A stretch of 64,000 bases of DNA from contig JAGRLX010000135.1 of assembly GCA_020441605.1 (NCBI GenBank), positions 1 through 64,000 on the forward strand, written 5' to 3'. The position numbers were made by a program, and so were the translations under genes. A model generated the notes under the pieces. That model ran no database searches. It was not told the origin of the DNA and saw nothing but the letters and a program-made list of their open reading frames with translations. The number at the start of each line of letters is the position of its first letter. The stretch's first letter is position 1. Source of the stretch: Alphaproteobacteria bacterium (lineage in GTDB: Bacteria; Pseudomonadota; Alphaproteobacteria; Rhizobiales; Aestuariivirgaceae). Below are positions 47,273-56,597 of the stretch, piece by piece.

Positions 47273-47550
47273 AGCTCTATATGTGCCGAGACAAAAACTG
47301 GAAACGCGATTGAAAAGTTCCTGTCTGTGGAAAGGCTGTTGGCAGGTTTCAGACCAGTCCTGAAACAGTCTCTTAAACTTTTGTTAAGATTTGATGAATC
47401 CCATGATCTGACAATTGCGAGCGTCCAATGATATCGTCTCTTTGTGAGAATCATTGTGGGCAATGAACTCATAAACCTGTATCCCGCTTACGGCCGTGAT
47501 ACTTAAACAACAAAGAGAATTCTCTCTATTATGTCTTTTAGGAGAGGTCG
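47164..47550. other. Candidate chromosomal replication origin (oriC) region
   Basis: On the plus strand TGTGGAT (ATCCACA on the other strand, the DnaA-box core) occurs at 47164-47170, 47185-47191 and 47205-47211, spaced by 21 and 20 bases (two helical turns). A TTAA-N7-TTAA CtrA-type box lies at 47373-47387, and GANTC sites are at 47396-47400 and 47448-47452. The hemE leader at 47490-47540 is AT-rich and includes AGAGAATTCTCT. Location next to hemE matches the known origins of Caulobacter crescentus and Sinorhizobium meliloti. The boxes match only the 7-base core of the consensus, so this is a strong candidate rather than proof. Confidence 0.65.
47373..47387. promoter_or_regulatory. CtrA-type binding site TTAA-N7-TTAA
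   Basis: TTAA at 47373-47376 and TTAA at 47384-47387 are separated by exactly seven bases. Flanks make it a palindrome (TCTTAA / TTAAGA). This is the canonical recognition pattern of the alphaproteobacterial cell-cycle regulator CtrA. It lies about 164 bases upstream of hemE and within the candidate origin. In Caulobacter, CtrA represses initiation from such sites. Confidence 0.62.
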
Positions 47551-48594
47551 ATGACCAAGCCACTTTTGGATGTACTGAGAGGAGTGAAGCCTGAGCGACG
47601 CCCTGTTTGGTTTATGCGGCAAGCCGGACGTTATCTTCCTGAATATCGAGCGGTGAGAAGCCAGGCGGGGGGGTTTTTGGATCTATGTTATAATCCAACG
47701 CTGGCGAGTGAAGTGACCCTACAGCCGTTGAGGCGGTTTGACATTGATGCGGCAATTCTGTTTGCCGATATCCTTGTGGTTCCGCATGCCATGGGGGTGG
47801 ATGTAGGTTTCAAGGAAGGGGAGGGGCCAGTCGTTGGCACGGTAAGGAGTGAGGCAGATGTTTTGCGATTGGGATCTGTGGTGGCGTCTTATCAGGTTAA
47901 ACGGGTGTGTGAGACAGTTGCAGAGGTTAAGGAGAGATTGCCGAGGCATGTTGGTCTGATCGGTTTTTGCGGCGGTCCGTGGACGGTTGCCAGCTATATG
48001 GTGGAGGGTGGAAGTTCTGATCGCGAGCGAGCTAAAATTGCGGCATATTCGGGCGCGGGTTGGTTTGTTGATCTCATAGACGTTTTGGTGAGAGAGTCGG
48101 TGGAGTATCTGTCGGCCCAGATAGAGGCAGGGGCTGAAGTCGTGCAGATTTTCGATTCCTGGGCAGGAGAATTGGTTGGTCGAGCTCGGAGATTGTTCGT
48201 GTTTGAGCCTTTGATCAAGATGGTCGACGCGTTGAAGTCAAGGCATCCCGATGTTCCGGTGATTGTCTTCGCGAGGGGCTTGGGTGTGGATCATGTTGAA
48301 CTTATGAAAAGATGTAGGGCAGATGCCTTCGGGATAGAGTCGGAATTGGCAGTGGATTGGTTAGTTGGGGAATGTCGGGAAGATGCCGTTGTTCAGGGTA
48401 ATTTGGATCCGGTTTTGTTGTTGAGCGGGTGGTACTCTATCAAGCCGGAGCTTCGACATATACTGAAGTCTATCTCATTTGAGCGGCACGTTTTCAATTT
48501 GGGTCATGGGATAAGAGTGGGTACTGAACCGGATATTGTTGGTCAGATTGTAAATGAGATCAGGCGTTTCGATGCGGAGGAAGTCTGTGGGTGA
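47551..48594 (+). CDS. hemE: Uroporphyrinogen decarboxylase
   Basis: HemE decarboxylates uroporphyrinogen III to coproporphyrinogen III in haem synthesis. The 347-residue protein begins PLLDVLRGVKPERRPVWFMRQAGRYLPEYR, split over the conserved signature, and has ILFADILVVPHAMG and GFCGGPWTVASYMVEGG. The ATG follows GGAGAG. The 3' end overlaps hemJ by eight bases. Composition is odd: the coding strand is very rich in G and T (for example 26 G to 8 C at 47821-47880), unlike genes left of the candidate origin. Confidence 0.97.
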   Translation: MTKPLLDVLRGVKPERRPVWFMRQAGRYLPEYRAVRSQAGGFLDLCYNPTLASEVTLQPLRRFDIDAAILFADILVVPHAMGVDVGFKEGEGPVVGTVRSEADVLRLGSVVASYQVKRVCETVAEVKERLPRHVGLIGFCGGPWTVASYMVEGGSSDRERAKIAAYSGAGWFVDLIDVLVRESVEYLSAQIEAGAEVVQIFDSWAGELVGRARRLFVFEPLIKMVDALKSRHPDVPVIVFARGLGVDHVELMKRCRADAFGIESELAVDWLVGECREDAVVQGNLDPVLLLSGWYSIKPELRHILKSISFERHVFNLGHGIRVGTEPDIVGQIVNEIRRFDAEEVCG

Positions 48595-49024
48595 TGGGTA
48601 CCTTTGGATTAAGGTGTTGCATCTTCTGGCAGTAATCTCGTGGATGGCCGGTCTTTTTTATTTGCCGAGATTGATGGTCTATCATGCTGGTTGTGCTGTA
48701 GAGTCTGAGACGTCTGAAGTGTTTAAGGTGATGGAACGGAGATTGCTGCGTGCAATCATGCGCCCGGCGGGTGTTGTTTCTTGGGTAATGGGGATTTGGT
48801 TGGGTTTGCGGGGTGGTTGGTTTGCTGGTGGGATCGATTGGCTATGGCTGAAGGTTGGCGCGGTCGCTGGACTGACGGTAGTGCATCTGATGCTAGAGCG
48901 TCATGTGTATGAATTCGCTGGTGACAGACGGGTGTATTCAGGGCGGTATTTTCGTGTTCTTAATGAGGTGCCGACTGTCTTGTTGATTGTGATTGTGGTG
49001 CTGGCTGTTGTGAAACCTCTGTGA
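48587..49024 (+). CDS. hemJ: Protoporphyrinogen IX oxidase HemJ
   Basis: A membrane protein of 145 residues with four hydrophobic helices. The first has the conserved His and the pattern KVLHLLAVISWMAGLFYLPRLMVYH (two conserved stretches), with a conserved Lys/His (LWLKVGAVAGLTVVHLMLERH) later. It oxidises protoporphyrinogen IX in bacteria that lack HemG and HemY. I choose the GTG at 48587, with GGAGG six bases upstream, and it overlaps hemE by eight bases. ATGs at 48572 and 48554 are alternatives. The hemE-hemJ-rho order is typical of rhizobia. Confidence 0.93.
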   Translation: MGDGYLWIKVLHLLAVISWMAGLFYLPRLMVYHAGCAVESETSEVFKVMERRLLRAIMRPAGVVSWVMGIWLGLRGGWFAGGIDWLWLKVGAVAGLTVVHLMLERHVYEFAGDRRVYSGRYFRVLNEVPTVLLIVIVVLAVVKPL

Positions 49025-49141
49025 GTTTTGTGTTGGACTTGCTGTGTAGTGTTGGTATAGGGGGCTTGCGTTGAGGCGCATATGCCCCGCTGTTCCTCCT
49101 TGATGTCGCCTGTTCAGGCGTGATCCCAAAAAGTGATAGAT

Positions 49142-50425
49142 ATGGCCAGTATTTCCGAGCTGAAAGAAGTGAAGCTTCAGGAGTTGAAGCTTAAATCGCC
49201 TGCTGAATTGGTAAGTTTGGCCGAAGAGTTGGAAGTGGAAAATGCTAGCGCGCTCCGTAAGCAGGAGCTGATGTTTGCCATCTTGAAGAACTTGGCGGCA
49301 CGTGATGTTGAGATTATCGGGGAAGGCGTTGTTGAAGTACTGCAGGATGGGTTCGGTTTTTTGCGTTCTCCAGACGCAAATTACTTGGCAGGACCGGACG
49401 ATATCTATGTGAGTCCGAGTCAGATCCGGAAATTCACACTGAGAACGGGTGACACTGTTGAAGGCCAGATTCGTAGCCCGAAAGACGGCGAGCGGTATTT
49501 TGCGTTGGTGAAGGTGAATACGATCAATTTCGAGGATCCGGAAAAGGCTCGGCATAAGGTGCATTTCGACAATCTGACGCCGCTTTATCCAGACGAGCGT
49601 CTCGAAATGGAAACGGGTGATCCGACGAGAAAGGATTACTCGGCGAGAGTGATTGATATCGTTGCGCCGCTGGGCAAGGGTCAACGTGGACTGATCGTTG
49701 CGCCACCTCGCACGGGTAAGACGGTGCTGCTACAGAATATTGCTTATTCGATCACTGCTAATCACCCTGAGTGTTACCTGATTGTGCTGTTGATCGACGA
49801 GCGGCCCGAAGAGGTGACCGATATGCAGCGCTCGGTGAAAGGGGAGGTTATCAGTTCGACCTTTGATGAGCCGGCTGCGCGTCATGTTCAGGTTGCCGAG
49901 ATGGTGATTGAAAAGGCCAAGCGATTGGTCGAGCATGGTCGAGATGTTGTGATACTTCTAGATTCCATTACGCGGTTGGGCCGTGCTTACAACACGGTAG
50001 TGCCATCTTCGGGCAAGGTTCTGACGGGTGGTGTGGACGCAAACGCGTTACAGCGGCCGAAGCGGTTCTTTGGTGCAGCGAGGAATATCGAAGAGGGCGG
50101 CTCGTTGACGATCATTGCGACGGCACTGATTGATACTGGCAGCCGAATGGATGAGGTTATTTTCGAAGAGTTCAAGGGTACAGGAAACTCGGAGATTGTG
50201 CTCGACCGGAAAGTTGCGGATAAGCGGGTATTCCCGTCGATGGATATTTTGCGGTCGGGCACCAGAAAAGAAGAATTGCTGGTGAAGGCCGATATCTTGA
50301 AGAAGACCTATGTATTGCGGAGGATTCTGAATCCAATGGGAACGGTTGATGCGATCGAGTTCCTGTTGGACAAGTTGCGGCAGACCAAGACGAACGGCGA
50401 CTTCTTTGATTCGATGAATGCGTAG
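49142..50425 (+). CDS. rho: Transcription termination factor Rho
   Basis: The hexameric RNA helicase that ends transcription, 427 residues. The N-terminal helical part includes [18 protein letters not shown]. The RNA-binding OSB fold has [29 protein letters not shown] in its RNP motifs. The ATPase has Walker [19 protein letters not shown] (about residue 180), [13 protein letters not shown] and the Q/R loops. The start at ATG 49142 is preferred over GTG 49133. Rho-dependent termination may explain the scarcity of intrinsic terminators in this window. Confidence 0.98.
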   Translation: MASISELKEVKLQELKLKSPAELVSLAEELEVENASALRKQELMFAILKNLAARDVEIIGEGVVEVLQDGFGFLRSPDANYLAGPDDIYVSPSQIRKFTLRTGDTVEGQIRSPKDGERYFALVKVNTINFEDPEKARHKVHFDNLTPLYPDERLEMETGDPTRKDYSARVIDIVAPLGKGQRGLIVAPPRTGKTVLLQNIAYSITANHPECYLIVLLIDERPEEVTDMQRSVKGEVISSTFDEPAARHVQVAEMVIEKAKRLVEHGRDVVILLDSITRLGRAYNTVVPSSGKVLTGGVDANALQRPKRFFGAARNIEEGGSLTIIATALIDTGSRMDEVIFEEFKGTGNSEIVLDRKVADKRVFPSMDILRSGTRKEELLVKADILKKTYVLRRILNPMGTVDAIEFLLDKLRQTKTNGDFFDSMNA

Positions 50426-50470
50426 GCGGTTGCTTGGGTGTCGATTGCACCCGGGTTGAGGTAGAACCTG

Positions 50471-51820
50471 ATGGGCCTCAGTGACACGATTTATGCGCTG
50501 TCGAGTGGGGTGGGTCAAAGCGCAGTAGCAATAGTTCGAGTATCCGGCGATCGGTCGCGTCTGGTTGTGGTTGATTTGTGTGGTGGGGTGGTACCGCCAC
50601 CACGGGTGTTGACGCTGAAGACGATTATTGACCCACGATGTGGAGACGTGATCGATCGGGGGGCAGTGGTATGGATGCCTGGGCCTGCGTCCTTTACTGG
50701 TGAAGATGTCGCGGAGTTTCACGTCCATGGGAGCGTGGCTGTGGTGGAGGCTCTCACTCAGGCCATCGGCGCGCACAGCGGTGTCCGGCCGGCGGAACCC
50801 GGAGAGTTCACGCGACGAGCATTCTTGAATGGTAAGATGGATTTGGCAGAGGTCGAAGGCCTCGGCGATCTGTTGGCTGCTCGTACTCGTGGTCAGAGGC
50901 AATTGGCGCTTCATCAGATGCTTGGAAAGGCGAGTTCTGTCGTGGAGGGCTGGAGGGGTAAGGTGGTGCGGTTGGTGGCGCTGGTGGATGCTGTGCTGGA
51001 GTTTCCGGATGAGGGTGTTGCGGGTGAGAGTGTCTTGACCGCGGTCGAGAATGATGTGCGAGCGCTGAGGGAGGAGTTGGTGGTTGCGCTTGTTGGGTTT
51101 GGTCGTGCGAGTGCAATGAGAGATGGCGTGAGGGTGGTTCTTGCCGGGCTGCCGAACGTGGGTAAGTCGAGTCTGTTGAACGCGGTCGCTCGGCGGGAAG
51201 CGGCGATCGTATCGGACGTGGCAGGAACGACGCGCGATGTGATTGAGGTTCAGGTTGATCTTAGCGGTATTCCGGTCGTGCTTTCTGACACAGCTGGCCT
51301 GACAGAGTCGCCAGGCGATGAGATTGAGGTGATAGGTGTCTCGCGGACTTGGCGAGTGTTGGGGGAGAGTGATGTGGTGATTTGGGTTGGTAGTGTTGAT
51401 GTGGAGGGAAGTCTTCGGGTTCCGGGTGAGGTGGGGGTAGATTTGCATGTGGTGAACAAGTGCGACCAAGGTATGGAGAGACTTGGTGGTGGAGTGGGGG
51501 TGGATCTCGAAAGGGGATGGTCGGTAGTGTCGTGTCATACCGGGGAGGGGGTAGAGGAGCTGGTTCAAAAGTTGGGTGATTTGGTGAGGGGTCGATTTGC
51601 TGGGTGCGAGTCAGCGGTTATCGTGCGGGATCGGCAAAAGGACGCGGTGGAGAATTCGATTCGGTTCCTTAATGATGCGCTAGAGAAATGTTCCAGCCAT
51701 CTGGAGCTTGTGGGTGCGGATTTGCGGCGGGCTGCGGATGAACTTGGCCGTATTACCGGGCGTATTGATGTAGAGGATTGGCTTGATGAAATCTTCAGCC
51801 GTTTTTGCATCGGAAAGTAG
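50471..51820 (+). CDS. mnmE: tRNA modification GTPase MnmE
   Basis: MnmE and MnmG together install the carboxymethylaminomethyl group on wobble uridine 34. The 449-residue protein has the N-terminal tetrahydrofolate-binding domain ([22 protein letters not shown]), the GTPase domain with [19 protein letters not shown] (about residue 222), DTAGLTES and NKCD, and the C-terminal CIGK (FCIGK) cysteine. The coding strand is extremely G/T-rich, with 30 G and 2 C at 51361-51420, the strongest skew in the window. A parS site follows the stop by six bases. Confidence 0.97.
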   Translation: MGLSDTIYALSSGVGQSAVAIVRVSGDRSRLVVVDLCGGVVPPPRVLTLKTIIDPRCGDVIDRGAVVWMPGPASFTGEDVAEFHVHGSVAVVEALTQAIGAHSGVRPAEPGEFTRRAFLNGKMDLAEVEGLGDLLAARTRGQRQLALHQMLGKASSVVEGWRGKVVRLVALVDAVLEFPDEGVAGESVLTAVENDVRALREELVVALVGFGRASAMRDGVRVVLAGLPNVGKSSLLNAVARREAAIVSDVAGTTRDVIEVQVDLSGIPVVLSDTAGLTESPGDEIEVIGVSRTWRVLGESDVVIWVGSVDVEGSLRVPGEVGVDLHVVNKCDQGMERLGGGVGVDLERGWSVVSCHTGEGVEELVQKLGDLVRGRFAGCESAVIVRDRQKDAVENSIRFLNDALEKCSSHLELVGADLRRAADELGRITGRIDVEDWLDEIFSRFCIGK

Positions 51821-51826
51821 AATGTT

Positions 51827-51842
51827 TGTTTCACGTGAAACT
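51827..51842. other. parS centromere site 1 (intergenic mnmE-mnmG)
   Basis: TGTTTCACGTGAAAC with a final T matches the universal 16-bp ParB recognition sequence TGTTTCACGTGAAACA at 15 of 16 positions, including the whole 14-bp palindrome GTTTCACGTGAAAC (51828-51841). It lies in the 71-base gap between mnmE and mnmG, about 2.5 kb upstream of parA. ParB would nucleate partition complexes here. Confidence 0.92.
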
Positions 51843-51891
51843 CCGTTCAAAGATCAATGGCGTTTGTGGAATCGGAGAGGCCCAATCTGGT

Positions 51892-53757
51892 ATGAGCACA
51901 TTGTATGATGTGATCGTCATTGGCGGCGGCCATGCCGGCGTTGAGGCCGCCAGTGCCGCTGCGCGTAGTGGCGCGAGAACAGCATTGCTTACCTCCCATT
52001 TCGCTACGATCGGTGAAATGTCCTGCAATCCGGCAATAGGTGGTCTCGGAAAGGGTCATCTTGTTCGAGAGATTGATGCTCTTGATGGTGTGATGGGGCG
52101 CGTGGCGGATAAGGCGGGGATTCAATTCCGGCTCCTCAATCGGTCAAAGGGCCCGGCGGTGCGCGGTCCGCGGGCGCAGGCCGATCGGCGGGTATATCGG
52201 CAAGAGATGCAGGAGGAAATGCGGCGCCAGGAGGGACTGGCAATCATAGAAGGTGCCGCCAAAGAATTTCTTATCGCCAACGGTTCAGTAACCGGGGTGG
52301 TCACGGAAGATGGCCACAGGTTACTCTGTAGAGCAGCAGTGCTGACCAGCGGCACATTCTTAAACGGGCTTATTCATCTTGGCGAGGAACGAATTCCGGC
52401 CGGTAGGTTTGGAGAAAAATCGTCGTCAGGTCTTTCGACACAGTTTCAGTCGCTGGGTCTGCGATTGGGTCGTTTGAAGACGGGTACGCCCGCGCGGCTG
52501 GACGGCCGCACGATTACGTGGGCGCGTTTGGAGGAACAGAAGGGCGATGAGCATCCTATCCCCTTCTCTGCGCTTACCGAGAGAATCACTGCACCGCAGG
52601 TCTCCTGCTTCATCACTCACACGACTGCTGCGACCCACCGCATCATCGCTGACAATACCGACAGATCTCCACTCTTTTCTGGTCAGATCCAGGGTGTTGG
52701 CCCACGCTATTGTCCGTCTGTGGAGGACAAGGTTCACCGGTTTCGCGATAAGGAAAATCACCAGATCTTTCTTGAGCCAGAGGGTATTGGAGACCACACG
52801 ATCTACCCCAACGGGATTTCGACATCTCTACCGAGAGACGTACAGGATCAGTTTCTCCGTACAATTCCAGGCCTTGAAGATGTCCGGGTACTGCGTTGGG
52901 GATATGCGATCGAGTACGATCATGTGGATCCGCGTGAGCTGCATCCAACGCTGGAAGTCAAGCGGTTGCCAAATCTGTTTCTGGCTGGCCAGATCAACGG
53001 GACGACAGGTTACGAAGAAGCTGCTGCGCAGGGCCTGATCGCGGGGCTCAATGCTGCCAGAAAGGCTGGTGGCAGCGAGGCCCTGGTCCTTAGCCGAACG
53101 CAGGCCTACATCGGCGTGATGATCGATGACCTGGTTACGCGTGGTGTCAGCGAACCATATCGCATGTTCACGTCCCGTGCGGAATACAGGCTCATTCTCA
53201 GATCAGACAATGCAGACGAGAGGCTCACTGGACTGGGTATTAGTTTGGGCATTATCGGAAATGATCGTCGCAGGTGGTTCGAACAGTGGATGGGTGACCT
53301 GAATGCGTCGCGGGATATGATGAAGTCCCTGAAGATCACCCCTAGCCAGGCTGCGAAAGCTGGCATCAAAGTGAATCAGGATGGTATTGCCCGCTCGGCA
53401 TTCGACCTGCTTGCCCTACCGGATGTCGGCTTTGGAGGAATCGCACGGTTGTGGCCCGAGTTGGAGAAGCTTACGCCCCAACTCAGGTCAGTCCTCGAGG
53501 CTGACAGCCTCTATGCTGGTTATGCGGAAAGGGCGGACTCCGAAATCAATGCTCTGCACCGAGAAGAGCATGCGGTGCTGCCAGAGTCCCTGAATTATGG
53601 AACCATGCCAAGCCTCTCTGCGGAATTGCGTCAGAAGTTGGAGCTGGTCAGACCAAAGACTCTTGGTCAGGCCTCGCGGATCGATGGCATGACACCGGCA
53701 GCATTGGCCGTAGTGCTTTCGCATTTGAGGCGAAAAGAACATCGGAACGCTGGTTAG
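51892..53757 (+). CDS. mnmG: tRNA uridine 5-carboxymethylaminomethyl modification enzyme MnmG
   Basis: The FAD-dependent partner of MnmE, 621 residues. Motifs: [23 protein letters not shown] in two parts at the N-terminus, [25 protein letters not shown] with the catalytic cysteine (about residue 45), [21 protein letters not shown] [21 protein letters not shown] with the second cysteine region, and the [14 protein letters not shown] site. The start is ATG 51892. A reading from 51805 would overlap mnmE and cross the parS site. Base composition here is far less G/T-biased than in mnmE. Confidence 0.97.
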   Translation: MSTLYDVIVIGGGHAGVEAASAAARSGARTALLTSHFATIGEMSCNPAIGGLGKGHLVREIDALDGVMGRVADKAGIQFRLLNRSKGPAVRGPRAQADRRVYRQEMQEEMRRQEGLAIIEGAAKEFLIANGSVTGVVTEDGHRLLCRAAVLTSGTFLNGLIHLGEERIPAGRFGEKSSSGLSTQFQSLGLRLGRLKTGTPARLDGRTITWARLEEQKGDEHPIPFSALTERITAPQVSCFITHTTAATHRIIADNTDRSPLFSGQIQGVGPRYCPSVEDKVHRFRDKENHQIFLEPEGIGDHTIYPNGISTSLPRDVQDQFLRTIPGLEDVRVLRWGYAIEYDHVDPRELHPTLEVKRLPNLFLAGQINGTTGYEEAAAQGLIAGLNAARKAGGSEALVLSRTQAYIGVMIDDLVTRGVSEPYRMFTSRAEYRLILRSDNADERLTGLGISLGIIGNDRRRWFEQWMGDLNASRDMMKSLKITPSQAAKAGIKVNQDGIARSAFDLLALPDVGFGGIARLWPELEKLTPQLRSVLEADSLYAGYAERADSEINALHREEHAVLPESLNYGTMPSLSAELRQKLELVRPKTLGQASRIDGMTPAALAVVLSHLRRKEHRNAG

Positions 53758-53760
53758 CAG

Positions 53761-54387
53761 ATGGTGGATGCGAACAAGAATGCATTGCTGAGCCACTACC
53801 ATGTTTCACGTGAATCACTGAAAGCACTCGACACTTATGTCGGACTTCTGACGTTCTGGCAGAGGCGCGTCAATTTGATCGGGCCATCAACCGTCGACCA
53901 AATCTGGTCCCGGCATATCCTTGACGCTGCTCAATTGCTGCCGCTGTTGCCGGCAGGCACATCGAGAATCGCTGACCTCGGAACTGGCGCAGGTATACCG
54001 GGGTTGATCCTCGCGTTACTGGGGCCCTATGATGTCTATCTGTATGAAAGCAACGGGAAGAAGGTTGCTTTCTTGCGAGAGGCCATCCGAGTGACCGGTG
54101 CAAGGGCAACGGTCATGCAGATGAGACTAGAGGCATTGACCGCGGCCACGGCCCTACCTGATGTCGATGTCGTTGTATCTCGAGCGCTTGCCCCCCTTGA
54201 TAGACTGCTATCCTATGCCTCCGTCTTCCTCGGAAGAGGAGCGATTGGGCTCTTCCACAAGGGGCAAGATGTGGACAGTGAATTGACCGAAGCCACTAAA
54301 TATTGGAGAATTAATTTAATCAAGCATCTCAGCGTTACTGATTCGCGTGGGGTGATTCTTGAGGTGAGGGAGGCTGTGCGTGTCTGA
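53761..54387 (+). CDS. rsmG: 16S rRNA (guanine527-N7)-methyltransferase RsmG
   Basis: A 208-residue SAM-dependent methyltransferase (GidB). The SAM site is RIADLGTGAGIPGLILALL (about residue 68), with VYLYESNGKKVAFLREA and the RALAPLDRLL core. Its loss gives low-level streptomycin resistance in several bacteria. It starts three bases after mnmG. Codons 14-19 (HVSRES) are encoded by a near-perfect parS site, so the DNA carries both protein and centromere information. The end overlaps parA by eight bases. Confidence 0.95.
   Translation: MVDANKNALLSHYHVSRESLKALDTYVGLLTFWQRRVNLIGPSTVDQIWSRHILDAAQLLPLLPAGTSRIADLGTGAGIPGLILALLGPYDVYLYESNGKKVAFLREAIRVTGARATVMQMRLEALTAATALPDVDVVVSRALAPLDRLLSYASVFLGRGAIGLFHKGQDVDSELTEATKYWRINLIKHLSVTDSRGVILEVREAVRV
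53802..53817. other. parS centromere site 2 (inside rsmG)
   Basis: TGTTTCACGTGAATCA matches the 16-bp parS consensus at 15 of 16 positions. It is inside the rsmG reading frame, encoding HVSRES, 1975 bases from the first parS and about 560 bases upstream of parA. VSRE near the start of RsmG is a common feature in relatives, so the coding-embedded site is probably conserved. Confidence 0.87.
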
Positions 54388-55213
54388 ACAGGGCCAGGAG
54401 ATCGACCAATGGCAAGAGCCGAGAATTCTCGCAATTGCCAATCAGAAGGGCGGTGTCGGAAAGACAACGACGGCAATCAACCTTGGTACAGCATTGGCGG
54501 CTGTCGGAGAGAAGGTACTAATCGTAGATCTCGATCCTCAAGGCAACGCGAGCACTGGACTCGGTGTAATGAGGCGGTCAGGGCAGAATTCCACTTATCA
54601 CATGTTGATGGGGGAGGTTTCACTTAACGACATTGTCATTGAATCCGGAATTCCGCGCCTTCATTGCGCTCCCGCAACAATGGATTTGTTGGGAGCTGAA
54701 TTGGAGCTCGCCACGGTAGACCGGAAGACCTACCGGCTGGCGGATGCGATCAGATCTCTTCAGAAATCAGGTAGAGCTGACCGGAACTACACCTACATCC
54801 TCGTAGATTGTCCGCCTTCCCTCAACTTGCTGACCATCAACTCCTTGTCAGCCGCTGACGCAATTTTGGTGCCGCTGCAGTGTGAGTTTTTTGCACTTGA
54901 AGGATTGAGCCAGTTGCTGAAGACAGTTGAGCGGGTGAAGACAAATCTTAATCCCCGTCTATCTATACAGGGAGTGGTCCTGACGATGTTCGATCGCCGC
55001 AACAGTCTTTCGGAGCAGGTCGCGGATGATGTGCGGGGTGTACTCGGCGACAAGGTATATCAGACGGTCATCCCGCGAAATGTGCGGGTATCGGAGGCCC
55101 CTTCATACGGCAAACCTGTGCTGCTTTATGATAACAATTGCATGGGATCCCAGGCCTATATCCGCTTGGCATCCGAAGTCATACGACGTGAACGAACGCT
55201 GCGCGCAGCCTGA
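54380..55213 (+). CDS. parA: Chromosome partitioning ATPase ParA
   Basis: A 277-residue Walker-type ATPase that drives segregation of the origin region. The deviant Walker A is NQKGGVGKTTTAINLGTALA (about residue 21), with the switch motif LDPQGNASTGLG and Walker B DCPPSLNLLTINSL. The start is GTG 54380, preceded by GGGAGG, and overlaps rsmG by eight bases. ParB follows. The parA-parB-parS set at the origin is typical of chromosomes and shows this is not a plasmid RepABC unit. Confidence 0.97.
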   Translation: MSEQGQEIDQWQEPRILAIANQKGGVGKTTTAINLGTALAAVGEKVLIVDLDPQGNASTGLGVMRRSGQNSTYHMLMGEVSLNDIVIESGIPRLHCAPATMDLLGAELELATVDRKTYRLADAIRSLQKSGRADRNYTYILVDCPPSLNLLTINSLSAADAILVPLQCEFFALEGLSQLLKTVERVKTNLNPRLSIQGVVLTMFDRRNSLSEQVADDVRGVLGDKVYQTVIPRNVRVSEAPSYGKPVLLYDNNCMGSQAYIRLASEVIRRERTLRAA

Positions 55214-55279
55214 TCGATTCGTATCCGTTACGTGATGGACCGTTCTGCCGAACGTGAATTTGTGGAAAGTAATAACAGG

Positions 55280-56149
55280 ATGATGCAAGCCAATAAAAAG
55301 CGACTTGGCCGCGGTCTTGCGGCCTTGATCGGTGACGATACGTCTGAGGAAGCTGTCGTCCAGGACATCCGAAGCTTGCGGCACATGCCAATCGAAATTC
55401 TCCACGCGAGCCCCAATAATCCCCGCAAGAATTTTGCTGAGGCCGAACTTGTGGATCTAGCGCAATCCATCAAAGAAAAGGGTCTGCTCCAGCCGCTAGT
55501 GGTGCGGCCTAGACCGGACGGCGAATACGAGATCGTTGCCGGGGAACGGCGCTGGCGCGCCGCGCAAAAGGCAGGAATCCACGACGTTCCGGTCCTGGTC
55601 AGAGATTTGACCGATGGAGAGGCGCTCGAAATCGCCCTCATCGAAAACATCCAGCGCGCCGACCTTAATCCCTTGGAAGAAGCGCGTGCCTACGGTCTGC
55701 TACTAGAACAATTCAACTATACACAGCAGCAACTGGCAGATTCCGTTGGCAAGAGCCGCAGCCACATTGCTAATACCTTGAGATTGCTCGCTCTTCCGGA
55801 GTCGGTTAGGCGACAGATTGAAATGGGCAGTTTAACAGCAGGGCATGCCCGAACTCTCGTGGCAACCGATTCACCTGCGGAACTAGCGGATCAGATCATC
55901 AAACTCGGCCTATCCGTGCGCGAAACGGAAACCATGGTCAGGGACGTTACGAAGCGACCGACCCGAACCCAGAAACCTGAGAAGGATGTGGACACCAAGG
56001 CCCTTGAAGCAAGCGTCACGGCTGCCCTGGGTTTGAAGATCACCATCACTCACAATGGTCGACAAGGTGGCATTCTGAGCATTGGCTATAGCAGTTTGGA
56101 TCAATTGGAAGATATTTGCCGCAGGCTGCAAAATAGCGCCATCTCCTGA
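55280..56149 (+). CDS. parB: Chromosome partitioning protein ParB
   Basis: The parS-binding CTPase, about 289 residues. The N-terminus KKRLGRGLAALIG binds ParA. The CTP/ParB domain has NPRKNF, GLLQPLVVRP and ENIQRADLNPLEEARAY. The helix-turn-helix is TQQQLADSVGKSRSHIANTLRLLALP (about residues 150-175), followed by TAGHARTLV and a C-terminal dimer domain. The start is uncertain. I use ATG 55280 because the conserved part begins just after it; ATG 55235 is possible. No holA/leuS type gene follows as in many relatives, and IS debris begins just after the stop. Confidence 0.95.
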   Translation: MMQANKKRLGRGLAALIGDDTSEEAVVQDIRSLRHMPIEILHASPNNPRKNFAEAELVDLAQSIKEKGLLQPLVVRPRPDGEYEIVAGERRWRAAQKAGIHDVPVLVRDLTDGEALEIALIENIQRADLNPLEEARAYGLLLEQFNYTQQQLADSVGKSRSHIANTLRLLALPESVRRQIEMGSLTAGHARTLVATDSPAELADQIIKLGLSVRETETMVRDVTKRPTRTQKPEKDVDTKALEASVTAALGLKITITHNGRQGGILSIGYSSLDQLEDICRRLQNSAIS

Positions 56150-56287
56150 CTTCGGAACAGATTGTCGGTCAGTGCCCCGACCAGATTTCGGTATGACGCG
56201 CACACGCGAACGGTAGCGACAGCACTGGCAACAGCACAACCTCCTGGCACATCAGGCCGGGGCGGAGGCCGTCCACCCCATCAGGTC

Positions 56288-56362
56288 ACGCTCCATGCCA
56301 CCGATCAGCGCCGTGTCGTTGCGACTCATCCCATCCAACACCGCCGCCAGAGACAAGAGCCG
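56288..56362 (-). pseudogene. Fragment of an IS630-family transposase (N-terminal helix-turn-helix)
   Basis: On the minus strand a 25-codon stretch reads RLLSLAAVLDGMSRNDTA then LIGGMER. This closely resembles the N-terminal 'ARRLLALAAVLDGMSR..AARIGGMDR' block of IS630-type transposases. A stop (TAA) precedes it and the similarity ends abruptly after it. It is a remnant of a second element, oriented opposite to the larger IS630 copy that follows. The match is from memory of the family consensus. Confidence 0.6.
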
Positions 56363-56597
56363 TTAACTCTGACTGTTGTCCCGCGACCGTTTCGCCTCCT
56401 TCTTCGAGCAAGGCGTTGAGTTCGAGATTACGGAGGTGACCGAGTGCACCAAGACAAAGTCGGGGAAGCGAAACCCGATCATCTCCCATGTTCGTGCTCC
56501 CGTCCCCAGCGCGATCAGGTGACGGTTTCGACAAGACAAGCGAGCTAGGCGCCATGTCTCTGAGATTCTGGCTCTCGAGGGTCTTTGCAAATCAGCT

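Noticed and set aside
50434..50453. GGGTG...CACCC hairpin between rho and mnmE
   Set aside because: Only a five-base stem without T-run in a co-directional gene string; probably chance.
50048..51568. Minus-strand open frame of 506 codons
   Set aside because: Antisense to rho and mnmE. It stays open only because the G/T-rich coding strand lacks TTA, CTA and TCA, and its His/Pro/Thr-rich composition is that of a shadow.
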